From: Solobacterium sp.
GTDB lineage: Bacteria > Bacillota_I > Bacilli_A > Erysipelotrichales > Erysipelotrichaceae
DNA: 16,034 nt
Assembly (NCBI GenBank): GCA_017475415.1
Contig: JAFVFM010000138.1
Coordinates: 1 to 16,034, forward strand
Direction of reading: 5' to 3'
Shown here: in pieces, positions 1 to 7,560 of the stretch
Position numbering within the stretch: position 1 is the stretch's first letter
Layout of the letters: each line of letters begins with the position of its first letter
Made by a program: the position numbers and the translations under genes
Notes under the pieces: generated by a model
The model's input: the letters and a program-made list of their open reading frames with translations, nothing else
Database searches by the model: none
Told to the model about the DNA's origin: nothing

Positions 1-1007
1 CGCATTAAGCAAATTGATTCATAATTAATTAAATTATGATCTCTTTCCAGTTGTAAAGCTAAGATATTACGTCGATCATAATATTCTAATAATTTGTCAT
101 AATCCTTTAACTCTTTATAATAATCAATAATTAATTGAATTAATAAATACTCTTGATAAGTGCTATAAACACCATTTAATTTTCCTTCAATGACTTTAAA
201 TAAAGATTCAGATTGTTTCCATTTCTTTTTAGTAATCATGATTTTACATATCGTATAGATATCTTGAATATAGATATCTTGATAAGCTGAAAGCATAACA
301 TCGGTTTTAATGTCTTCTAGATATTTATCAAATGATTGATCATCTTCAGCCATTAAAGCTAAAATAGCATTTAAAATAATTAACCAATCTTTTACAATTG
401 GCTCATCTTGATGTTCTAATCTATCAATAATCTTTTTAACTTTTAAAGCTTTTTCTACTTGACCATTATCTAATAAGATAATGGCATAGTTAACATAAGC
501 AAAAACTAAATTTAAATCATCATATTGTTTAAATACTTCAATGGCCTTTTCAATATAATTAATCGCATTTTCCTTATCTTTCATCATATTTAATAGGCCA
601 CCTAAATTAGTATGAATCGTAGCTGCTGAAGTTGCGGAAACATTATCGCTTGCTAAGGAATCAGCTAGCTTATAATAATGTAAAGCAATACTAAAACATC
701 CAACCCTTTGCGCTTCAATTGCAAATAAGTTATATGCCATTAATAATGCATCAACTTCATCACATCGTAATAAATGATAAATTGATTTTGATAATGATTT
801 AAAAAAGTTATTATGTTCACTATGATCATAACAAGCTGCAGCATAAAGAAAATAGATATAACCATCCAATGCATGATCATCAAATACACTGGCTGCTTTC
901 TCTAATTTTCTTAATGTAGTAAATATTTTGCGATCATAATTATCAAGATATTCTTTTGCTTGATTTGATAAATATAAAATCTCTTCATTATAGTTTTCAA
1001 GATTCAT
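1..1007 (-). CDS. TPR-like repeat protein, N-terminal part (C-terminus beyond window)
   Basis: The reading frame is open from ATG at 1007 down to base 1, giving 335 complete residues with no stop; the C-terminus lies outside the window. The visible part is entirely alpha-helical in character, with no signal peptide or membrane segment. It has TPR-like helix pairs at about residues 86-119 (AYNLFAIEAQ...ALHYYKLAD), 128-161 (AATIHTNLGGLL...AINYIEKAIEVF) and 166-199. Such repeats usually mediate protein-protein contacts. The layout of a long degenerate TPR array ending in a Leu/Arg-rich helix (about 310-335) resembles the sensor half of TPR-linked diguanylate cyclases or regulators in Firmicutes, but no GGDEF or HTH domain is in view, so that is only a guess. 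No SD precedes the ATG; a TG-extended -10 lies 6 nt upstream. The gene is followed on its 5' side by the terminator of the lgt operon, so it is probably transcribed alone. Confidence 0.8.
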   Translation of the reverse strand, partial: MNLENYNEEILYLSNQAKEYLDNYDRKIFTTLRKLEKAASVFDDHALDGYIYFLYAAACYDHSEHNNFFKSLSKSIYHLLRCDEVDALLMAYNLFAIEAQRVGCFSIALHYYKLADSLASDNVSATSAATIHTNLGGLLNMMKDKENAINYIEKAIEVFKQYDDLNLVFAYVNYAIILLDNGQVEKALKVKKIIDRLEHQDEPIVKDWLIILNAILALMAEDDQSFDKYLEDIKTDVMLSAYQDIYIQDIYTICKIMITKKKWKQSESLFKVIEGKLNGVYSTYQEYLLIQLIIDYYKELKDYDKLLEYYDRRNILALQLERDHNLINYESICLM

Positions 1008-1013
1008 AATAGT

Positions 1014-1022
1014 ATTGTAACA
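1014..1022 (-). promoter_or_regulatory. Extended -10 promoter of the TPR-protein gene (leaderless configuration)
   Basis: Read on the minus strand this is TGTTACAAT, a TGn-extended -10 with 5 of 6 matches to TATAAT. Only 6 nt (ACTATT) separate it from the ATG at 1007, so a start site at the usual distance would fall at the initiation codon itself. No convincing -35 hexamer lies 17 nt upstream. Inference from motif spacing only. Confidence 0.45.
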
Positions 1023-1077
1023 ATTTAATTCGAGAAATAGAATATTTATTTCAGCGTTTAAAAGGATAGACAAACAA

Positions 1078-1215
1078 TTGCATGGTGTCATATCCTTTGA
1101 AGAAGCTACTATGCATTATGGTAGATCTGCATTCTGTCCTAAATGTGGTAGTAAGGATAACCACGAGGATGGATACACAGCAGCATCTTATCAAAGATTT
1201 AAATCTAAAAAACAG
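1078..1215 (+). pseudogene. Decayed zinc-ribbon fragment, probably from a transposase N-terminus
   Basis: The plus strand can be read from TTG at 1078 as a short peptide with the zinc-knuckle motif FCPKCGS at about residues 19-25, followed by DGYTAASYQRFKSKK. This arrangement (CPxCG, a glycine-containing turn, then YQRFKCxxC) is that of the N-terminal zinc ribbon of several transposase families, but the second Cys pair is missing: TCT (Ser) stands where TGT would be expected. No catalytic domain follows, because after about 1215 the frame enters the lgt terminator hairpin and then antisense lgt. I read it as an insertion-sequence relic and cannot name the family. It could also be a chance open frame; the Cys motif and the conserved-looking spacing are the only support. 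Confidence 0.35.
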
Positions 1216-1252
1216 ATCATTTTATCGATCACTACCGATACAATCATCTGTT
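1207..1252 (-). terminator. Intrinsic terminator of the ecfA1-lgt operon
   Basis: Bases 1211-1252 form an inverted repeat with 17-position arms (15 pairs, mismatches at 1218/1245 and 1222/1241) and an 8-nt loop at 1228-1235. On the minus strand the stem is followed by a six-T run (1212-1207). It lies just past the lgt stop at 1271. The plus strand is also T-rich after the stem, so it may work in both directions. Confidence 0.85.
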
Positions 1253-1270
1253 TGTTTTGTGATTCTTTTT

Positions 1271-2023
1271 TTATGCTGTTCTTTTCTTATTATTATAAAA
1301 CCATAGAGCTATACCAAATATACACATAAATATGCCGATGAATTGGGAAGTAGATAAGATACCTACATGACCTCTTTCTAAATCACCTCTTAAGAATTCA
1401 ATCAAAAAGCGACCTATGGAATAAAGGATTAAATATAAGGCACCGGTATTGCGTACATCGCCCTTCTTTTTGATGCGATAAAATAGAACAAAAAAGATAA
1501 CCAAGTCACCTAAAGACATAATGAGTTGAGTTGGAATTAAAGGTATGCCTGCTGGGCTAAGTGAACCTTGTGGGAAGGTAATACCATACCAAGCATTTGT
1601 TTCTTTTCCATAACAACAACCCGCAAAGAAACAACCTATACGCCCTATTGCTTGAGCAAGAGGTAGGGCAACAATGACTGTATCCAATACTTGCATAAAG
1701 TTCCATTTTTGTATTCTACAATAAACATATGCACCTAATAAACCGCCAATAATTGAACCATAAACAACCCAACCTCCACCTCCTAAAACAGATAATGGAT
1801 TCGCAAAGAAATCTGGTAATACGGTAAGGATATAATTGATTTTAGCGCCTAAAAAGCCACAAAGAATAGCCACAAAAATCATATTCTCTATTTTTTCATA
1901 GGCTAAGCCATATTTTTTCGCCATTTTTTCTGCCACAGATATACCTACCAATATACCTAAGGCCATCATGACTCCATAGCCATGTATCGTCACTGGACCT
2001 ATTGTTAACCAATCGTTATGCAT
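1271..2023 (-). CDS. lgt: Phosphatidylglycerol--prolipoprotein diacylglyceryl transferase
   Basis: This enzyme transfers a diacylglyceryl group from phosphatidylglycerol to the lipobox cysteine of prolipoproteins, the first step of lipoprotein maturation at the cytoplasmic membrane. The 250-residue product has the family's usual size and multiple hydrophobic helices. Residues 13-17 (IHGYG) match the N-terminal conserved segment. The Lgt signature is at 127-141 (GRIGCFFAGCCYGKE), in the Cys-rich form common in low-GC Gram-positives. PTQL and the late LYSIGRFLIEFLRGD segment are also typical. It is the last gene of the ecfA1-ecfA2-ecfT-truA-lgt operon, 9 nt after truA. The ATG at 2023 is preceded by an AGGAAAA-type SD. 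A hairpin terminator follows the stop. Confidence 0.96.
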   Translation of the reverse strand: MHNDWLTIGPVTIHGYGVMMALGILVGISVAEKMAKKYGLAYEKIENMIFVAILCGFLGAKINYILTVLPDFFANPLSVLGGGGWVVYGSIIGGLLGAYVYCRIQKWNFMQVLDTVIVALPLAQAIGRIGCFFAGCCYGKETNAWYGITFPQGSLSPAGIPLIPTQLIMSLGDLVIFFVLFYRIKKKGDVRNTGALYLILYSIGRFLIEFLRGDLERGHVGILSTSQFIGIFMCIFGIALWFYNNKKRTA

Positions 2024-2032
2024 AATCTTTTC

Positions 2033-3070
2033 CTATTCTAATCTTATTTTCCCTTCTGGATAGCCATATTGTTTTAACTTACTGTTTGCTTGTTGAATTA
2101 ATCTTTCTGCTAAAGAAAGATTATCTTCTTTAAATACCTTTAAACATACTTCATTTTTAGAACAATATAAATAACCTAATTGTTGTTGGGTATTTCTTGT
2201 CATAAAGACGTAGTAACATTCATCTTCTTTTTTCTTTACTGCCGTTTCTAGTTCTTCTAAAGAATATCCTTCAACTAATCTATCTCCATAAAGATATTCC
2301 CTAATCATTCCCTCTTCATTTAAGGCTAATATTTCAAAATAATCCACATGTTGTAAGGTTAATCCCTGTGCCTCAGCATTCTTCGAAAAAGCTCTCTTTG
2401 ATTTTTTCTTTAATATTTCTTCTATATCTTTCTTCTCTAATTTTCCTTTTCCTACTTCCATTAAAGCTGCCACTAACATCCTTACCATATAGCGCAAAAA
2501 GCCTTTTCCTACAAAGGATATAGTTAAGTCATTTCCTTCTTCCAAAAAAGAAATGGATTTAATATTACGAATTAGGTTAGGATATTCTTTTAAAGAAGAA
2601 GAATTAAAACTTGTAAAATCATGTTCTCCTACAAATAAGGTTGCTGCATCTTTCATACTTTCCACATCTAGAGAGTAAGGAGAGTAGTAGCTATAATCCT
2701 TTTTAAAAACATCATATTCGCCAAAATGAATACGATAATCATATTGTTTAAAGCGCACACAATGTCTTGCATGAAAGCATTCATCTACTTCTTCTACTTC
2801 ATCAATATGAATGTCTTTCGGTAAATAGCCATTTAAAGCGCCTTTCCATTTATAAGGTGTCATTTCTACATTTGTATCAAAATGAAAGACCTGTTCTTTC
2901 GCATTCACTAAGGCATCTGTTCTACCAGAACCACAGATATTTATTCTTTCTTGGCATATACGAAATAAAACTTCTTCTATTTTTTCTTGAATAGATGAAC
3001 CGTTTCTTTGTGATTGCCAACCATCATAAGCCCTACCAACATAGGACACTTTACATTTTATTCTTCTCAT
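2033..3070 (-). CDS. truA: tRNA pseudouridine(38-40) synthase TruA with C-terminal extension
   Basis: TruA isomerizes uridines 38-40 in the anticodon arm of many tRNAs. The catalytic Asp is D52 in the motif GRTDALVNA (residues 49-57); the more usual form is GRTDAGVHA, so two flanking residues differ. Other family marks are the early AYDGWQ segment (14-19), FRYMVRMLVAALMEVGKGK (192-210) and the closing GLTLQHVDYF (236-245), where a typical TruA ends. The protein is 345 residues, against about 245-265 in most bacteria. Residues from about 249 to 345 form an extra, unidentified tail with alternating strand- and helix-like stretches. Its ATG overlaps the ecfT stop by 4 nt (ATGA), so translation is probably coupled; lgt follows 9 nt later. 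Confidence 0.93.
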   Translation of the reverse strand: MRRIKCKVSYVGRAYDGWQSQRNGSSIQEKIEEVLFRICQERINICGSGRTDALVNAKEQVFHFDTNVEMTPYKWKGALNGYLPKDIHIDEVEEVDECFHARHCVRFKQYDYRIHFGEYDVFKKDYSYYSPYSLDVESMKDAATLFVGEHDFTSFNSSSLKEYPNLIRNIKSISFLEEGNDLTISFVGKGFLRYMVRMLVAALMEVGKGKLEKKDIEEILKKKSKRAFSKNAEAQGLTLQHVDYFEILALNEEGMIREYLYGDRLVEGYSLEELETAVKKKEDECYYVFMTRNTQQQLGYLYCSKNEVCLKVFKEDNLSLAERLIQQANSKLKQYGYPEGKIRLE

Positions 3071-3867
3071 ATCACTCTAGATAATACAATCATTCCTACT
3101 AGTGTCAAAAAGGAAGCTCCCAACAAAATATAATCCCTCATTTGCATATGCAATACTTTATATCTCGTTCTTTTTTCACCTGGAACATAGCCTCTAGCTT
3201 CCATAGCGTTTGCCAAGTCTTCTGCACGTTGAAATGCCGAAACAAATAAAGGAACAATTAAGGAAAGTATCGCCATAATCTTTTCTTTTAATTTTCCCTC
3301 TTTCATATCTACACCGCGTGATTCTTGTGCCTTCATGATACGTTGTGTTTCTTCAATTAAGTCCGGAATAAAACGCAAGGCAATACTAATCAACATCGCT
3401 ATTTCATGTGCCGGCACACCAATCTTACGAAATGGCTTTAATAAATCTTCAATTCCTAAAGTCATTTCTAATGGCTTAGTTGTTGCCGTTAAGCATGTAG
3501 TTACCATAATCATCAATAATAAGCGTACAGCGATATATAACGTATTTAATACTGCATCGCTATAGATTTCAAAATCACCTATTGTAAATAAAACGGTGCC
3601 TGTTTTAACTACTAATATATTGATTACCAAAAGAAAACATAGCATAAATAACATCGGTTTCATGGACCGCCAAATGAAATTAAATTTAAGTTTCGCTAAT
3701 ACAATAGTAAAGCTAATCAAACAAAATAAGATGCCATAGCCAATCCAACCAACCGGAAAGAATACCGCAATCAACACAAACAACATTGCCATAATCTTCC
3801 CTCTAGGATCACAACGGTGAATTGGAGAATCCATCGGTATATATCTTCCTAATGTAATATTACCCAT
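3067..3867 (-). CDS. ecfT: ECF transporter transmembrane (T) component EcfT
   Basis: EcfT is the membrane scaffold that couples the two EcfA ATPases to interchangeable substrate-binding S components of vitamin and trace-metal importers. The 266-residue product has several hydrophobic stretches, roughly 25-60, 70-90, 105-128, 153-170, 196-212 and 247-264. The two Ala/Ser-Arg-Gly coupling motifs that contact the ATPases are visible at 183-185 (SRG in AQESRGVD) and 224-226 (ARG in AMEARGYVPG). It starts inside the end of ecfA2 (8-nt overlap), with an AGGTGA SD, and its stop overlaps the truA start. No S component is encoded nearby, as expected for a shared group II module. Confidence 0.95.
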   Translation of the reverse strand: MGNITLGRYIPMDSPIHRCDPRGKIMAMLFVLIAVFFPVGWIGYGILFCLISFTIVLAKLKFNFIWRSMKPMLFMLCFLLVINILVVKTGTVLFTIGDFEIYSDAVLNTLYIAVRLLLMIMVTTCLTATTKPLEMTLGIEDLLKPFRKIGVPAHEIAMLISIALRFIPDLIEETQRIMKAQESRGVDMKEGKLKEKIMAILSLIVPLFVSAFQRAEDLANAMEARGYVPGEKRTRYKVLHMQMRDYILLGASFLTLVGMIVLSRVI

Positions 3868-4720
3868 GTTTCTTCACCTGCTTAGCGATTTCTTTCGCTA
3901 GACTTTGTATATCCTTTGCCTCTTCGTCCAATTTAAAACCTACCTCCCTTAACATTTTTTTCATTCTTAATAATGCTGGAGGTAAAATATTCATTTCTTC
4001 TATTTCATTTCCTTCATCAAAGAATTCGCTTACTTTAGCTTGGGTACTAATCTTCCCCTGTTTAATGACGATTACATCATCACAATATCCATATACCTGT
4101 TCCATATCATGTGTAACTAATAGTATTGTTTTCGCGTGTTCCTTATTTAAAGTCTTAAATAATTCCATCATCTTTCTTGTGCCACTTGGATCTAAGCCAG
4201 CTGTTGGTTCGTCTAAGACAAGAACTCTAGGATTCATCGCCAAAATACCCGCAATAGCTACTCTTCTTTTTTGCCCACCAGATAATTCTAATGGGCTACG
4301 CTCATAATATTCCTCCCCAATTCCAACTAAGGCTAAGGCTTCTTTCGCTCTAGAGATTGCTGTTTCTTCATCTACATTAAAATTCTTAGGCCCAAAGGAA
4401 ACATCTTTTAACACAGTTTCTTCAAATAATTGATATTCAGGAAATTGGAAAACTAAGCCCACCTCCCCACGTAAGGACTTCAAATTTTTCGGTTTTTGTT
4501 TCGCAATAATCTCACGATCAAAAATATGAATTTTCCCTTCACTTGGTAATAATAAGCCATTTAAATGTTGTACCAAAGTACTCTTACCTGAACCTGTATG
4601 ACCAATAATGGCTGTCATCTTGCCTTCTTCGATTTGTAGATTCACATCATCCAAAGCCTTATGTTCATAAGGTGTACCAGGACTATAAATATAACTTAAG
4701 TGTTGGATAGAGATTGACAT
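3860..4720 (-). CDS. ecfA2: ECF transporter ATPase subunit EcfA2
   Basis: This is the second ATPase of the ECF energizing module; with EcfA1 it hydrolyses ATP to drive uptake through EcfT and an S component. The 286-residue protein is complete: Walker A GHTGSGKST (40-48), Q-loop glutamine Q92 in FQFPEYQLFE, ABC signature LSGGQ (146-150), Walker B VLVLDE (166-171) and switch histidine H204. FQFPEYQLFE is the Q-loop form typical of EcfA2, whereas its partner has FQNPDNQF. The C-terminal tail (about 230-286) is the extra helical region of this family. Translation starts 25 nt inside the end of ecfA1 with an AAGGA SD, and ends overlapping ecfT. Confidence 0.95.
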   Translation of the reverse strand: MSISIQHLSYIYSPGTPYEHKALDDVNLQIEEGKMTAIIGHTGSGKSTLVQHLNGLLLPSEGKIHIFDREIIAKQKPKNLKSLRGEVGLVFQFPEYQLFEETVLKDVSFGPKNFNVDEETAISRAKEALALVGIGEEYYERSPLELSGGQKRRVAIAGILAMNPRVLVLDEPTAGLDPSGTRKMMELFKTLNKEHAKTILLVTHDMEQVYGYCDDVIVIKQGKISTQAKVSEFFDEGNEIEEMNILPPALLRMKKMLREVGFKLDEEAKDIQSLAKEIAKQVKKHG

Positions 4721-5529
4721 AATTCCTTCACCATCCCTTCCATCGTAATATGATTGCCTACATGCACTCCTTCTTTTTCTAAGGCCCTTCTTAATTTCAT
4801 ACTAAAAGGCGTATCTAAGTGCATTTCTTTTAATTTAGCTTCGTCATCGAACACACCATGTGGTGTATCTACTGTATCCACATGACCCTTATGCATAACA
4901 ACAACCAAATCACTCGCTGCTACTTCATCTAAGTCATGTGTAATACTAATAATGCTCAAATTACTTTCTTTATGTAATTCTTTAATCACTTTCTTTATTT
5001 CACTTTTACCTCTAGGATCAAGCATAGAAGTCGCTTCGTCAAAGATGAGTAACTTCGGCTTCATTGCTAAAACACCCGCAATTGCGACTCTTTGTTTTTG
5101 ACCACCAGAAAGTTTTGTTGGTTCATGTTCCAAATATTTACTCATGCCTACACGTTCCGCATTCGTTTCGATAATCGCATCCATTTCTTCTTGCGGAACA
5201 CAATGGTTTTCTAAACCAAAAGCGATATCATCCCTTACGGTTGAACCAATAAATTGGTTATCTGGATTTTGGAATACTATACCCATCTTATTGCGTATTT
5301 TTACTAAATTCTCTTCATTTAATTCAATACCATCAATTATAATCGTTCCACTTTTCTTTTCTAATAAGCCAGCTAATAACTTAGCTATCGTAGATTTACC
5401 ACTACCATTATGGCCAATAATTGTTGTATAGCTACCTTCCGGAATAGAAAAAGATACATGCTCGATTGTCTTAGCACCTTCTTCATATTCAAAACATAAG
5501 TCTTTCACTTCTACTATATTTTTCTGCAT
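4696..5529 (-). CDS. ecfA1: ECF transporter ATPase subunit EcfA1
   Basis: First gene of the ECF energizing operon; its product pairs with EcfA2. The 277 residues carry Walker A GHNGSGKST (39-47), Q-loop Q87 in FQNPDNQFIG, signature LSGGQ (140-144), Walker B LLIFDE (160-165) and switch histidine H198. The ATG at 5529 gives the expected N-terminus (MQKNIVEVKDLCFEYEEG), yet no SD precedes it. Instead a perfect extended -10 (TGATATAAT) stands 9 nt upstream, so the mRNA probably has almost no 5' leader. In many Firmicutes this module follows ribosomal-protein genes; here it follows the terminator of an unrelated gene and is linked to truA and lgt. Confidence 0.95.
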   Translation of the reverse strand: MQKNIVEVKDLCFEYEEGAKTIEHVSFSIPEGSYTTIIGHNGSGKSTIAKLLAGLLEKKSGTIIIDGIELNEENLVKIRNKMGIVFQNPDNQFIGSTVRDDIAFGLENHCVPQEEMDAIIETNAERVGMSKYLEHEPTKLSGGQKQRVAIAGVLAMKPKLLIFDEATSMLDPRGKSEIKKVIKELHKESNLSIISITHDLDEVAASDLVVVMHKGHVDTVDTPHGVFDDEAKLKEMHLDTPFSMKLRRALEKEGVHVGNHITMEGMVKELCQSLSNT

Positions 5530-5538
5530 AACGCTGAA

Positions 5539-5547
5539 ATTATATCA
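5539..5547 (-). promoter_or_regulatory. Extended -10 promoter of the ecfA1 operon
   Basis: On the minus strand this reads TGATATAAT, a perfect consensus TATAAT with the TGn extension. It lies between the terminator of the upstream gene and ecfA1. The gap to the ATG is 9 nt, so the predicted start site is within about 0-4 nt of the codon. A 17-nt spacer would place the -35 at CTGTTG, which is poor. Confidence 0.65.
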
Positions 5548-5566
5548 TTTTTTACGTTATTCAACA

Positions 5567-5597
5567 GAAAAAAAGCCCCACCTGGTAGGTAGAGGCT
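5567..5597 (-). terminator. Intrinsic terminator of the acidic membrane-anchored protein gene
   Basis: On the minus strand AGCCTC-T-ACC pairs with GGT-GGGGCT (9 pairs including one G-T, one bulged T) around the 5-nt loop TACCA, followed directly by a run of T. It begins 7 bases past the stop at 5604 and separates this gene from the ecfA1 promoter. Confidence 0.85.
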
Positions 5598-5603
5598 AAG
5601 AAA

Positions 5604-6545
5604 TTACTTTTCTATTCCATATTCTAGATATTTTCCATCTAAGGCATTTGTTTGATTGGATACATTCAACACATCGCTAATAATTGCCCCGCTTTGGGTA
5701 AACATTTTCTTTTTCGCACTTACAATACCTTCTTCTTGATGGCACTCATATCCAAAGTTCTCCATAATCTCGCTAAATGCTTGACAGCCTTCTTCATCAC
5801 TGAATTTAGCCTTATGCTCGATCGTAATCAATGTATCTTCTGGATAATTCTCTTCAAAATAATCATTCTTATCCAATAATTGTTTTACAAAATCATGGCT
5901 TAGATATGGATAAACAGAACAAATTTCCATCACTTCTGGTGAATAACTTACTTCTTCTTTATCCCTTAAAGCTAAATAATCATCTAAATCAAAGTCTTTT
6001 TGAAGAACTTCACTCTCTTCCTCTTTAGGCTCTTCTATTGTAATTTTAACTGGACCTTCATCCTTTAATGGTAAATCCTCATCTACTTTTTCTTCTTTTA
6101 ATACTACATTAGGCAAATCTTCTTGTTTATTTACCTCATCTTTTACATCTAATGGTATGAATTCTTCCTTTGTTGCATCATCTTCTTGAGACAATTCCAC
6201 AGAAGGTAATTCTTCTACCTTCTCTTGAGCATCATCTTCTATGCTTTCTTCATTTCTTAATTCTATAGAAGGTACTTCATCTTGGTTATCCACTGCTTCT
6301 TCTTCAAGTGCTAAACCACTTTCTTCTTTCTTTTGGTTTAAGGCGAAACGAATCGTGCTTAAATCTGCTAAATCTTCCTCTTCATCTTCTCCATCATCAA
6401 TATGAATGAAGCGCACTTCATCATCTTCATCAAATAAATCTTTTTCTTCTTCTGTTGTGTCAGCGTCCATAAGTAATTTCACCGCAAAAGCAGCGCCAAC
6501 ACCTGCCGCTATTGTTAAAGCTCCTAATATTGTCTTACGTAACAT
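5604..6545 (-). CDS. Membrane-anchored acidic protein of unknown function
   Basis: I do not recognise this 313-residue protein. Residues 5-26 form one hydrophobic helix (ILGALTIAAGVGAAFAVKLL), a likely uncleaved anchor. Residues about 30-205 are a low-complexity, strongly acidic linker rich in Glu, Asp, Val and Leu with loose repeats of the type EELPSVELSQED / NEVPSIELRNEE, probably disordered. A compact C-terminal domain (about 206-300) follows, with ITIEHKAKFSDEEGCQAF and a Gly-Tyr-Glu-Cys turn; its strand-helix-strand feel recalls small RraB-like folds, but that is a weak impression. The two positive residues before the helix (R3, K4) and the acidic segment after it leave the topology open. 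The ATG at 6545 has an AAAGGGA SD at 8 nt. Its own promoter overlaps the end of asd, and its own terminator follows. Confidence 0.75.
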   Translation of the reverse strand: MLRKTILGALTIAAGVGAAFAVKLLMDADTTEEEKDLFDEDDEVRFIHIDDGEDEEEDLADLSTIRFALNQKKEESGLALEEEAVDNQDEVPSIELRNEESIEDDAQEKVEELPSVELSQEDDATKEEFIPLDVKDEVNKQEDLPNVVLKEEKVDEDLPLKDEGPVKITIEEPKEEESEVLQKDFDLDDYLALRDKEEVSYSPEVMEICSVYPYLSHDFVKQLLDKNDYFEENYPEDTLITIEHKAKFSDEEGCQAFSEIMENFGYECHQEEGIVSAKKKMFTQSGAIISDVLNVSNQTNALDGKYLEYGIEK

Positions 6546-6570
6546 AGGTTATGTCCCTTTCTTTTTTCCT

Positions 6571-6579
6571 ATTTTATCA
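6571..6579 (-). promoter_or_regulatory. Extended -10 promoter of the acidic protein gene, overlapping the asd stop codon
   Basis: The minus strand reads TGATAAAAT, a TGn-extended -10 with 5 of 6 matches. Its TGA is the stop codon of asd (6577-6579). The leader would be about 18 nt and includes the AAAGGGA SD at 6554-6560, 8 nt before the ATG. No terminator separates asd from this gene, so read-through from the hom operon is also possible. Confidence 0.45.
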
Positions 6580-7560
6580 TAAGTATTTGTGAATGTATTC
6601 CATAATTGATACTGCATTCGAAGCTGCACCTTTACGAATTTGATCTCCACAACACCAAAGAACTAATCCCTTCTCCTCTGTTAAATCTCTTCTTAATCTA
6701 CTTACATAAACCAAATCTTGATTGCTCGTCATCATTGGTGTTAATACCTCTTCTGTATAAACTAAGCCTTCAAAATTCTTCATTTCATTTTTTACCGTTT
6801 CTATATCTAAAACCTTATCTGTAACTACTCTAGCAGAAATAGAATGTGAACGATATACAGGTACACGCACGCAAGTACAGCTTACCTTCAAATCTTTCAA
6901 TCCTAATATCTTTCTGCCTTCGTATTGCATCTTCATTTCTTCGCTTGTATATTCCTCTTCCACAAAAGAGCCTATTTGTGGTATGGCATTATAGGCAATT
7001 TGAGCTGGGAAGACTTTTGTTTCTACTTCTTCACCTTTCCCTATCGCTTGAATTTGTTTACTCAACTCTTGCATACCCTCAATTCCTGCTCCACTTACTG
7101 CTTGATAGGTTGAGGCAATAATACTTTATATTTTCGATAATTTAGCGAATGGTGCTAAAGCCATTAAAGTAATAATTGTAGAACAATTCGGATTTGCGAT
7201 AATCCCTTTATTCTTTAATGCACTTTCCCCATTAATTTCTGGTACAACTAACGGTACATCTTCATCCATTCGAAATGCACTAGAATTATCAATATAAATG
7301 GCCTTCGCTTTTGTTACTAATGGTGCATATTCCTTAGATAAGGCATTACTTACAGCACCTAATACATAATCCAAACCATCAAAACATCCTTCATTTACGA
7401 CATCAATTTCAATTTCTTTATCTTGAAATTGCATCTTTTTTCCCTTAGAGCGAGGACTTGCGAATAATCTTAATTCTTCGATTTCAATCTTCCTTTCCTC
7501 TAAGCATTCAATCATTTGTCTACCAACGGCACCCGTTGCACCTACTATACCTACTCTCAT
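6577..7560 (-). pseudogene. asd: Aspartate-semialdehyde dehydrogenase, interrupted by one in-frame stop
   Basis: Asd reduces aspartyl phosphate to aspartate semialdehyde, the branch point to threonine, methionine and lysine/diaminopimelate. One frame of 327 codons spans the gene, but codon 145 (7128-7126) is TAA. Upstream (residues 1-144) are the nucleotide-binding GATGAVGRQM (7-16) and the active-site Cys126 in NPNCSTI. The same frame continues as SIIASTYQAVSGAG, exactly the expected next conserved block, then RVPVYRSHS with the active-site His239, to the natural C-terminus. No frameshift or insertion is needed: reverting one base restores a full-length enzyme. An ATG at codon 163 (7074) opens the downstream piece but has no good SD, and that piece lacks the catalytic Cys. 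The start overlaps lysC by 4 nt (ATGA). Possibilities are recent pseudogenization, a sequencing error or stop-codon read-through. Confidence 0.9.

Noticed and set aside
3067..5529. Search for a substrate-binding S component beside ecfA1-ecfA2-ecfT
   Set aside because: No further membrane gene is present in the operon; shared ECF modules usually have S components elsewhere in the genome.
6577..7074. A separate 165-residue gene downstream of the asd stop
   Set aside because: It is in the same frame as the upstream half and continues the conserved Asd sequence, including residues before its first Met; it is the second half of one gene.
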